A stretch of 7,337 nucleotides of DNA. Origin: Puniceispirillum sp965657105 (GTDB lineage: Bacteria > Pseudomonadota > Alphaproteobacteria > Puniceispirillales > Puniceispirillaceae). Location of the stretch: the NCBI RefSeq assembly GCF_965657105.1, contig NZ_CBFHNB010000078.1, positions 1 to 7,337 on the forward strand, written 5' to 3'. The position numbers and the translations under genes are program-made. The notes under the pieces were generated by a model, which searched no databases, was not told where the DNA came from, and worked only from the letters and a program-made list of their open reading frames with translations. This document shows positions 1-5,805 of this stretch, in pieces. Each line of letters opens with the position of its first letter. The first letter of the stretch is position 1.

Positions 1-77
1 TGTTCGGGATTTGCTCTATTTATTTTTGACGCAAATGCGTCGTCACAGATGTTTCCATCTGTTCGGGATTTGCTCTA
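1..77. repeat. Pair of 18-bp direct repeats, 59-bp period, left edge
   Basis: The 18-mer TGTTCGGGATTTGCTCTA occurs exactly at 1-18 and again at 60-77. The second copy runs into the stop codon (75-77, minus strand) of the EVE-domain gene, so the element sits directly at the 3' end of the left operon. The first copy begins at base 1, so more of the array may lie outside the window. An extragenic, partly palindromic sequence in tandem is typical of REP/BIME-like dispersed elements. The family assignment is inference; the repeat itself is directly visible. Confidence 0.8.
31..73. repeat. Imperfect palindrome (REP-like hairpin) between the direct repeats
   Basis: ACAGATG at 45-51 and CATCTGT at 56-62 form a perfect 7-bp stem around a TTTC loop. 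Further out, GCAAAT (31-36) is complementary to ATTTGC (68-73), so the hairpin can extend with an internal asymmetric loop. A second small palindrome, GACGC-AAAT-GCGTC, lies at 29-42. There is no T-run after the stem in the direction of the EVE gene, so it is not a standard intrinsic terminator for that operon, although it could protect the mRNA 3' end or impede polymerase. Confidence 0.6.
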
Positions 78-494
78 GAGTGTCGTTTCGGCCATATCCA
101 TGATGATGTCCCATTGCGGTGCGGTAACAGGTGTGACCGATAGGCGTGCTTGCCGGACTAGTGCCATATCCCGAAGCCGTTCATCGGCTTTGATGCTGGC
201 AAGTGTTACCGGCTTGGTGACGCTTTTGACTGCCTTGACCGTGACCATGCCAAAACGGCCTGACGCGTCGGTAGGGTCAGGATGATAAAGCGCACAGATT
301 TCAACAATACCCACAATTTGCTTTTCATTTACCGAATGATAAAAAAAGGCCAGATCACCAATCTGCATCGCTTTCATATTGTTTGACGCCTGATAATTGC
401 GAACACCATCCCAGCCTTCGCCCGTGTCACCGCGATCAAGCTGGTTTTGCCACGACCATGATGATGGTTCGGATTTTAAGAGCCAATATTGCAT
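75..494 (-). CDS. EVE domain-containing protein (thymocyte nuclear protein 1-like)
   Basis: A 139-residue protein made almost entirely of one EVE domain, a PUA-like fold related to YTH and ASCH domains that is thought to recognise modified nucleobases. Hallmarks are YWLLKSEP at residues 3-10, WDGVRNYQA at 28-36 (substrate pocket region), GDLAFFYHS at 47-55 and LVRQARLSVTPV at 112-123. I chose the ATG at 494 because AAGGAG lies 9 bases upstream and YWLLKSEP normally starts these proteins. An upstream in-frame ATG at 539 would add 15 unconserved residues. It is last in the tsaD-gpsA operon, 50 bases after gpsA. The cellular role in bacteria is not established; an RNA- or DNA-modification reader is the family inference. 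Confidence 0.93.
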   Translation of the reverse strand: MQYWLLKSEPSSWSWQNQLDRGDTGEGWDGVRNYQASNNMKAMQIGDLAFFYHSVNEKQIVGIVEICALYHPDPTDASGRFGMVTVKAVKSVTKPVTLASIKADERLRDMALVRQARLSVTPVTAPQWDIIMDMAETTL

Positions 495-503
495 TGCTAT
501 CGT

Positions 504-509
504 CTCCTT
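504..509 (-). promoter_or_regulatory. Shine-Dalgarno site of the EVE-domain gene
   Basis: On the minus strand AAGGAG is followed by 9 bases and then ATG at 494. This is the clearest ribosome binding site in the window. It decides the start in favour of 494 over the upstream ATG at 539, and suggests that this gene is initiated independently rather than by coupling to gpsA. Confidence 0.75.
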
Positions 510-544
510 GCAGGTCTTTAAGTCCATCTGATTCGGCACTTATA

Positions 545-1519
545 TTATTCGGTGCCGGGGCGCCGTGCGAGCAAAGATTTGACGGCGTCATCTAAATTCT
601 GTCCGTGGTTCAGCACCATGTCAATCGCGTTGGTGATCGGCAGATCAACCTTTTTGTGACGCCCCATTAACGCCAATGCGGCAACGGTGCGACTGCCCTC
701 GGCAAGCTTGTCCGGCACAGCATCACCAGCGCCAAGAGCAAGGCCAAAAGCCATATTACGCGAATGCGGCCCGGCACAGCTTAGCGCCAGATCACCAACG
801 CCACCAAGCCCGAAAATGGTTTCGGCATCGCCGCCTATGGCATGATTCAGGCGCGAGATTTCGGCCAATCCACGGGTTATGATCGCCGCCTTGGCATTAT
901 CGCCAAGCCCCAGCCCCACGGCGCATCCGGCGGCAATAGCAACGACATTTTTCATCGCCCCCGCCAGCGCTAGCCCATCTGGATCATTATGGGTATAAAC
1001 GCGGATATTGCTGTGCTGAAAGGCGGTTTGAATCATCTCCAGAACAGCGGCTGATGTTGCGGCGGCGACAAGGGCGGCAGGCAGGCCAGCCAAAACCTCA
1101 TCGGCAAAGCTGGGCCCCGAAAAGACCGCGATCGGATGATCAGGTAACGCCTGTTGTGCGGCATGAGTCAGGAGTTGAGCGCCCTGGCCATTATGGCTTG
1201 TGATTCCCTTGGCGCATAAAATGACCGGTACACCAGTTGTTGCATGCGTGGCAATGGTGTCAAAGGCGGCTGGATTGGCGACAACCGGCACCACAACAAA
1301 AATCATACTGGCCGTTTGCAGGCATGTCGGCGCAAGGCTGGCCGTCATTGACGGCATCTGCGCGGCATCAGGCAATTGCACACATCGACCAGCGGCAAGC
1401 GCATCGACAGTTGCCTGACGGCGCACCAAAAGCTCAACATGCTGGCCTGTGCGGATTAAGGCACTGGCAATGGCGCACCCCCAGCTACCGCCCCCAATGA
1501 TCACCGGATTCATAGTCAT
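545..1519 (-). CDS. gpsA: NAD(P)+-dependent glycerol-3-phosphate dehydrogenase
   Basis: GpsA reduces dihydroxyacetone phosphate to sn-glycerol 3-phosphate in the cytosol, supplying the backbone for membrane phospholipids. The 324-residue length is normal for the family. The Rossmann nucleotide-binding loop GGGSWG is at residues 9-14, CAKGI with a conserved Lys at 104, SGPSFADEV at 134-142, the catalytic-region AMKNV with Lys190, GLGGVGDL at 237-244 and SRN at 253-255. The start at 1519 overlaps the tsaD stop in an ATGA arrangement, implying translational coupling. A second ATG two codons in (1513) is possible but lacks the overlap. The gene ends in TAA. All key motifs are intact. Confidence 0.97.
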   Translation of the reverse strand: MTMNPVIIGGGSWGCAIASALIRTGQHVELLVRRQATVDALAAGRCVQLPDAAQMPSMTASLAPTCLQTASMIFVVVPVVANPAAFDTIATHATTGVPVILCAKGITSHNGQGAQLLTHAAQQALPDHPIAVFSGPSFADEVLAGLPAALVAAATSAAVLEMIQTAFQHSNIRVYTHNDPDGLALAGAMKNVVAIAAGCAVGLGLGDNAKAAIITRGLAEISRLNHAIGGDAETIFGLGGVGDLALSCAGPHSRNMAFGLALGAGDAVPDKLAEGSRTVAALALMGRHKKVDLPITNAIDMVLNHGQNLDDAVKSLLARRPGTE

Positions 1520-2604
1520 TGACGCACCCCACGGCCTGGCGGTGGGCTGGCGTCAGGATCAAGCGGCCAGCGGGGGCGGGGGTCAAAATCCAGTTGGTCT
1601 GGCCGGTCATGACGTTCAAGTGCTGCCCAAGCGATCATCGCGGCATTGTCAGTACATAATTTTGCCGGCGGCACAACAATCTGAAATCCAGCCGCATCAG
1701 CTTCGGTGTGAAGCCGGGCAAAAATTGCCTTATTTGCAGCAACGCCGCCAGCAATGACAAGGGTGTTGGTGGTGTTAGTGGTTTCGGTGTTGATTTGGGT
1801 GGCGAAAATCTGCATCGCGCGTTTGGTTCTATCGGCAAGGCAATCGGCAATGGCAGCTTGCAAACTGGCCGCCAGATCGTGGATTGGCGCCGTCTGGACA
1901 CCGCCTAATTGTGCCAGTTTTGTAGCCAAAGCGGTTTTCAGTCCGGAAAAGGAAAAATGACAATTATCTGCGCCGCGTAATGGGCGTGGCAGGCGAATCG
2001 ATTTGGCATCACCTGAAGCGGCGGCGGCTTCAATGGCAGGGCCGCCCGGATAGCCAAGCCCCATGATTTTGGCGCATTTGTCAAAAGCCTCGCCAGCGGC
2101 ATCATCCATCGTGGTGCCCATGCGATGATATGTGCCAGGCGCAGTGACCGCCAGAAGCTGGGTATGTCCGCCAGACACCAGTAATAAAAGATAGGGAAAG
2201 TCGATGTCACTGCATAAGCGGCCACTAAGCGCATGGCCTTCAAGATGATTGACAGCATAATAGGGGATGGATCTAGCGGCGGCGATCGCTTTGGCCGCAA
2301 CCGTCCCAACAATAACCCCGCCTATAAGACCAGGCCCAGCAGTGGCAGCAATGCCGTCAATATCATCAAATGTCATATCAGCATCGGTAAGTGCCGCGGC
2401 AATAACATCGTCAATCATATCTAGATGTGCCCGGGCAGCTACCTCTGGAACAACGCCGCCATGTTTGGCATGAGTTTCGATTTGTGATGCAATTTTATTG
2501 GCATGGATTGATTTGTCAGCACTGACAATGGCGGCAGCGGTTTCGTCACAACTGCTTTCTATGCCCAGGATGGTAAAATCTTTTGCCATTACGTCTTTCG
2601 CCAT
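1516..2604 (-). CDS. tsaD: tRNA N6-adenosine threonylcarbamoyltransferase TsaD
   Basis: TsaD (Gcp/YgjD) transfers the threonylcarbamoyl group to A37 of tRNAs reading ANN codons, acting with TsaB and TsaE on TsaC product. It has the ASKHA fold. Visible motifs are GIESSCDET at residues 14-22, TAGPGLIGG at 88-96, the metal-binding HLEGH with His120 and His124, LVSGGHTQL at 142-150, DDAAGEAFDK at 167-176, GYPGGPAIE at 184-192, FSFSGLKTAL at 217-226, GGVAAN at 286-291 and CTDNAA with Asp319. The start is ambiguous: ATG at 2604 and at 2589 both begin a MAKD peptide. The shorter form (357 residues) fits the family better, while GGAAAG lies 12 bases before the longer one. First gene of the left operon. 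An Asn/Thr-rich run at 272-281 looks like a lineage-specific insertion. Confidence 0.97.
   Translation of the reverse strand: MAKDVMAKDFTILGIESSCDETAAAIVSADKSIHANKIASQIETHAKHGGVVPEVAARAHLDMIDDVIAAALTDADMTFDDIDGIAATAGPGLIGGVIVGTVAAKAIAAARSIPYYAVNHLEGHALSGRLCSDIDFPYLLLLVSGGHTQLLAVTAPGTYHRMGTTMDDAAGEAFDKCAKIMGLGYPGGPAIEAAAASGDAKSIRLPRPLRGADNCHFSFSGLKTALATKLAQLGGVQTAPIHDLAASLQAAIADCLADRTKRAMQIFATQINTETTNTTNTLVIAGGVAANKAIFARLHTEADAAGFQIVVPPAKLCTDNAAMIAWAALERHDRPDQLDFDPRPRWPLDPDASPPPGRGVRQ
1762..1791 (-). repeat. Asn/Thr low-complexity repeat inside tsaD
   Basis: On the coding strand, near-repeated AAC/ACC/ACT triplets encode NTETTNTTNT (TsaD residues 272-281), just before the strand leading to GGVAAN. 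The run is in frame and lies where family members usually have a short variable loop. It looks like expansion of trinucleotide units; no functional meaning is evident. Confidence 0.55.
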
Positions 2605-2736
2605 TAGGGGGGTGATCTTTCCAGATTTTCAGGCCGCATTATCGGCGTTGACAGTATGGTATCATGGTGCAAGCGGTTGATACTAGATTTTTTGGCGCTT
2701 TTTTGGGCTATGCAAGCGGGCGTTGGCGCATTAGAT
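2605..2736. promoter_or_regulatory. Divergent intergenic region between tsaD and hemC
   Basis: The two operons point away from each other across about 130 bases, so both promoters are expected here. A TTGACA (2648-2653, plus strand) could be a -35 box for hemC, but no good -10 lies 16-18 bases downstream. An inverted repeat GTATCA (2659-2664) / TGATAC (2678-2683) with a 13-base spacer could be an operator or chance. On the minus strand GATAAT (complement of 2638-2643) resembles a -10 for tsaD but lacks a matching -35. No element is assigned firmly. Confidence 0.4.
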
Positions 2737-3699
2737 ATGGCGGTGATGAAACCTGACGCTAGTTATTTTTCTGCCACCCCCCTTGTGCTTGCCAGTCGTG
2801 CGTCAACGCTTGCGATGGCGCAGGCCGAACTTGTGCGGGTTGCCCTGAAACCGGTTGTAAGCCGGATTGAGCCGTTTACCACCAAGGGTGATCGTATTCT
2901 TGATCGTCCGCTTGTCGAGGTAGGCGGTAAAGGTGTTTTCATCAAAGAGCTAGAACGTAGTCTGCTGGACGGAGAAAGCGATGCGGCGGTGCATTCCATG
3001 AAAGATATGGAAAGTGATTTTGCCGCTGGTACAATGATCGGGGCAGTTTTGCCACGTGAAGACCGCCGTGATGCGCTGCTTGGTGGCTATGCGGATCTTG
3101 ATGCGCTGCCTGACGGTGCTATCGTGGGCACATCTTCAGTGCGGCGTCGGGCTTTGCTATTGCATCATCGCCCGGATCTGCGCATTACGCTTTTACGCGG
3201 TAATATCAATAAACGTATCGCCAAGCTTAATCAGGGTGATTACGACGCGATCATTTTGGCGGTTGCAGGGCTGAAGCGTCTGAAATTGACGCTTGATTAT
3301 ACCCCGCTTGACGAACAGATCATGCCAACGGCGGCGGCGCAAGGCGCATTAGCCGTGCAGCTATGTGACCCAAGCCTAGCAAAAGGTGAAAAGGCAACAC
3401 GCCAGCAGGCGGTGTTCGATGCGGTAGCCCCATTAGCATGTATCAATAGCACGATCGAGGTTACAGCCGAGCGCGCGATGCTGGCGTATCTTGACGGGTC
3501 CTGTCACACACCCATTGCCGCCAGCGCCCGCTTTGTTGATGATAAGACACTGCGTCTGGATGGTATGGTGCTTAGCACCGATGGTAGCGCCGCCTTTCGG
3601 TGCACAATGACAGCTAGCAAGGATGAGGCGGTGACGCTTGGCATCAATGTTGGCGTGGCGTTGCTTGATGAGGCAGGTGGGCGCGGCTTTCTGGCCTAA
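2737..3699 (+). CDS. hemC: Hydroxymethylbilane synthase (porphobilinogen deaminase)
   Basis: HemC condenses four porphobilinogen molecules into the linear tetrapyrrole preuroporphyrinogen in the cytosol, the step before HemD. From the chosen start it is 320 residues. Motifs are LASRASTLAM at 18-27, VGGKGVFIKELE at 62-73, VHSMKD at 85-90 with catalytic Asp90, LPREDRRDALL at 105-115, GTSSVRRRAL at 131-140, LRGNINKRI at 153-161, TAAAQGALAVQ at 198-208 and YLDGSCHTPIAA at 251-262, where Cys256 is the expected dipyrromethane attachment residue. The start is uncertain: ATGs at 2656, 2710, 2737 and 2746 are all in frame and none has a strong Shine-Dalgarno. The longer forms add a hydrophobic stretch unlike the family. 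First gene of the right operon, divergent from tsaD. Confidence 0.96.
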   Translation: MAVMKPDASYFSATPLVLASRASTLAMAQAELVRVALKPVVSRIEPFTTKGDRILDRPLVEVGGKGVFIKELERSLLDGESDAAVHSMKDMESDFAAGTMIGAVLPREDRRDALLGGYADLDALPDGAIVGTSSVRRRALLLHHRPDLRITLLRGNINKRIAKLNQGDYDAIILAVAGLKRLKLTLDYTPLDEQIMPTAAAQGALAVQLCDPSLAKGEKATRQQAVFDAVAPLACINSTIEVTAERAMLAYLDGSCHTPIAASARFVDDKTLRLDGMVLSTDGSAAFRCTMTASKDEAVTLGINVGVALLDEAGGRGFLA

Positions 3700-3817
3700 G
3701 CGCAAACAGCTATTTTAAAACACCGGATAATAAAGCTCAGCATCAATATGCAAAATGCGCTATGTTCACAAATATAGCCCTGTCGATTATTCAAGCTGGA
3801 TCAAGCAAAGTGATGCG

Positions 3818-4648
3818 ATGGCACATAAAAAGCACCATCTGACATTATCCACCCGCCCTCTTGCCGATGCGATGCGTGATGTGGCGTCACTGCAAAGACG
3901 CGCGGTGGCGGCCATGGCTATGCCGGTGATGACATTGGTGCCATATACGCATTATGACCTGCCCGACGCCACAGCTATTTCAGCGTTGATTTTTACCAGC
4001 CGTAATGCTGTTACCTGTTTTACCGAAACACTGAGACTCGAAACACCAAGATTGGCTTCTTGGTTAGATAAGCCGGTCTTTGTCGTCGGCACGGCGACGG
4101 GCATAGCAGCACGGCTGGCGGGATTCAAGGATGTCACGGTTGGCCATGGCGGCGGTTCGGGGCTGGTGCCGAAAATCCTAGCAGCACATCTGGCTGGCGG
4201 TCTGGCTGTTTTGTGGCCATCAGCCGCGCAAAAAAGTTTTGATATGCAGGCGGCGCTAGCGGTGCATGATATCAGCGTCATTGATATGCCGGTTTATGAC
4301 ATGGTTCCTGTTGAAATTGTCGATCCGGCAGTTGCACAGCATCTGGAAAATAGGGGTATGGTTTCGGTCATTCTTATGTCAGCCCGCACCGCAGCCTTGT
4401 TTGTCGAATTGCTTAAAGCGGGAAATCTGTGGCAACATAGAAGCAGAATAAGCGTCATCGCGGGTAGCGCGGCGATTGCTGATGCGGCCGGGTCAGGCTG
4501 GGAACATATATGGGTCAGTAAAAGACCGTCTCGTAGCCGCATTCTGGCGATCGCGACATTAGTGGATCGTCGGGCGGTAGATCGTCGGGCGGCAAATCGT
4601 CAGGCCAACCAGAGGCGGCAGGGAATAGATAAGGGCAGGGCAGGATGA
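3818..4648 (+). CDS. hemD: Uroporphyrinogen-III synthase
   Basis: HemD cyclises preuroporphyrinogen with inversion of ring D to give uroporphyrinogen III, the branch point to heme, siroheme, cobalamin and bacteriochlorophyll. The family is poorly conserved, but LSTRPLADA near the N-terminus, FTSRNAV around residues 60-66, VGTATGIAARLAGF around 92-105, MPVYDMVPV in the middle and MSARTAALFVELL in the second lobe match it, and the position after hemC supports the call. I chose the ATG at 3818 because LSTRPL follows closely. An ATG at 3755 would add 21 unconserved residues. The 118-base gap after hemC shows no convincing promoter or terminator. The last 25 or so residues form an Arg/Gln-rich tail made of short repeats. 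The stop overlaps the next start (ATGA). Confidence 0.9.
   Translation: MAHKKHHLTLSTRPLADAMRDVASLQRRAVAAMAMPVMTLVPYTHYDLPDATAISALIFTSRNAVTCFTETLRLETPRLASWLDKPVFVVGTATGIAARLAGFKDVTVGHGGGSGLVPKILAAHLAGGLAVLWPSAAQKSFDMQAALAVHDISVIDMPVYDMVPVEIVDPAVAQHLENRGMVSVILMSARTAALFVELLKAGNLWQHRSRISVIAGSAAIADAAGSGWEHIWVSKRPSRSRILAIATLVDRRAVDRRAANRQANQRRQGIDKGRAG
4562..4606 (+). repeat. 15-bp in-frame tandem repeats at the hemD 3' end
   Basis: Three consecutive 15-base units encode VDRRA, VDRRA and ANRQA. The first two differ at one base and the third is more diverged (11 of 15 identical to the second). They lie beyond the conserved HemD fold and form most of a basic C-terminal tail, pointing to recent slippage expansion in a tolerant region. 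Confidence 0.75.
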
Positions 4649-5805
4649 CGTTAAAAGCAAAAAAACCGTCTGCTGATACGATTGAGGGTGATGCGGTCGA
4701 AAAACCATCGGCGGCCTCATCGTCTGATCGTGAACCAACCATGTCAGCAAAAAATACTGTAGGGATATCTTTGGGGGTGTCTGCTGGCATTATCACGGCA
4801 GTGGCATCGGCTGTTATCAGCCTCGCGGTGGCGTCATATAGCCTTTATCAAAGTCAGGATCAGACGGCTTTGGGACAACAGGAAGCCACGCGTGCGCAGG
4901 TCGATGCCTTGAACATGCGGCTGACAGCGTTGGAAGGTTTGGTTGATGATAATAAGCAGGCCTATGATGATGCCCGGCGTGATCTGGACGCAAAGATCAC
5001 CGAACAGGTAGCGGCCTTGCCAACAGGTGTGGTTGTAAGTGACGAAGCGGCAAAGCGTCTGGTGGAACTGGCAACGCGTCTTAGCACGCTTGAAGATAAT
5101 TTGGCGACACTGGCCGAGCTGGCAAATGGCAGGGACGTATCAGCATCGATTGAGGATGCCACAGATTCGACAATAGACCCGAAAACAGACCTGACAACAG
5201 ACCTGAAAATCGACGCTGATTCGGCCAAGCTGTTATCGCGTGACGTGTCGCAACCCATAGAAGCGGCGCAACCAGCTGCTATATTGTCACAAGCGGCACT
5301 GGTGGCAGTTAGTGGATTGCTGGCTGACAATATGGCTGGCCGGCCAGTAAGCCAGTGGCATGATATTTTGCAGGCACTTGTGATAAAAGGCGGTCTCGAT
5401 TTTGATGTGGATAGCCTTTCTGACATATTGGCGCGCAACCCTCCAAGCCGTGCTGACTTGCTACATAATGCAGATATGGTGATTGCCGCCATGGCTGATA
5501 CATTGCATAGCAAGGACAAGGATGACTCCTTGCTAGGACAGGCAGGTGCCAAGCTTGGCAAGCTGGTTAATCTGCGCGCGACTGACCTTGCGGCTGATAG
5601 CCCGGCAGGTCAGCTTGCGGCCTTTGAAGCTGCGGTAACAACGAATGATTTTGATGCTGCCTTGAAGGTGGCACAAGCATGGCAAGGGCGTGATGTGCCG
5701 ACTTTGACCGAATGGCAGAGGGTGGCGAAGGCGCGCTATGCTCTTGATGCGGCGATAACACAGCTTGTGGCCGCGGTGCTGGCAGATATGGCCGAGGCCG
5801 GGTAA
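4645..5805 (+). CDS. Mitofilin/Mic60-like inner-membrane coiled-coil protein
   Basis: A 386-residue protein with a charged, Ser/Ala-rich cytoplasmic N-terminus (1-35), one transmembrane helix at about 39-65, a heptad-like coiled-coil region at about 70-165, a Thr/Asp-rich linker at about 165-195 and a helical C-terminal part. The last 60 or so residues (FEAAVTTNDFDAALKVAQAW through the ALDAAITQLVAAVLADM segment) resemble the C-terminal mitofilin signature. Alphaproteobacterial Mic60 homologues are known next to heme genes and are linked to shaping of inner or intracytoplasmic membranes and envelope contacts, so most of the protein would face the periplasm. The start overlaps the hemD stop by 4 bases, with GGGCAGG just upstream. 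The following gene overlaps by one base. Identification rests on architecture and context more than on strong motifs. Confidence 0.8.
   Translation: MTLKAKKPSADTIEGDAVEKPSAASSSDREPTMSAKNTVGISLGVSAGIITAVASAVISLAVASYSLYQSQDQTALGQQEATRAQVDALNMRLTALEGLVDDNKQAYDDARRDLDAKITEQVAALPTGVVVSDEAAKRLVELATRLSTLEDNLATLAELANGRDVSASIEDATDSTIDPKTDLTTDLKIDADSAKLLSRDVSQPIEAAQPAAILSQAALVAVSGLLADNMAGRPVSQWHDILQALVIKGGLDFDVDSLSDILARNPPSRADLLHNADMVIAAMADTLHSKDKDDSLLGQAGAKLGKLVNLRATDLAADSPAGQLAAFEAAVTTNDFDAALKVAQAWQGRDVPTLTEWQRVAKARYALDAAITQLVAAVLADMAEAG
5184..5206 (+). repeat. 12-bp-period repeat in the mitofilin-like gene linker
   Basis: AACAGACCTGA occurs at 5184-5194 and again at 5196-5206, a period of 12 bases, encoding KTDL-TTDL within a Thr/Asp-rich linker (residues about 180-188). 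It lies between the coiled coil and the C-terminal domain, where length variation should be tolerated. Confidence 0.7.

Noticed and set aside
29..42. GACGC-AAAT-GCGTC hairpin beside a T-rich stretch as an intrinsic terminator
   Set aside because: For the minus-strand operon the T-rich stretch becomes A-rich after the stem, the wrong polarity; it could only act on plus-strand transcription if Ts followed the stem, and they precede it.
1..77. Possible CRISPR array
   Set aside because: Only two repeat copies are visible, the intervening segment is itself palindromic, and no cas-like genes are present.
2656..2736. Longer hemC open frame with a hydrophobic N-terminus resembling a signal peptide
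   Set aside because: HemC is cytosolic and the family begins just before the LASRAS segment; the extra residues overlap the likely promoter region and have no ribosome binding site.
2995..3015. Unusual KDME sequence after the catalytic Asp of HemC in place of the common KDVP
   Set aside because: From memory, other alphaproteobacterial HemC proteins also carry Glu here, and the catalytic Asp and cofactor Cys are intact, so it is probably a clade variant.
3755..3817. Upstream ATG giving a 21-residue longer HemD
   Set aside because: No Shine-Dalgarno is visible before 3755 and the added residues do not resemble the family N-terminus.
3700..3817. Internal promoter in the hemC-hemD gap (GATAAT at 3726, TATAGC at 3773)
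   Set aside because: Neither -10-like hexamer has a recognisable -35 at suitable spacing.
4962..5561. A 199-codon open frame on the minus strand inside the mitofilin-like gene
   Set aside because: Ser/Ala-rich translation without recognisable motifs, fully antisense to a gene with clear architecture and coupled neighbours; a shadow frame.
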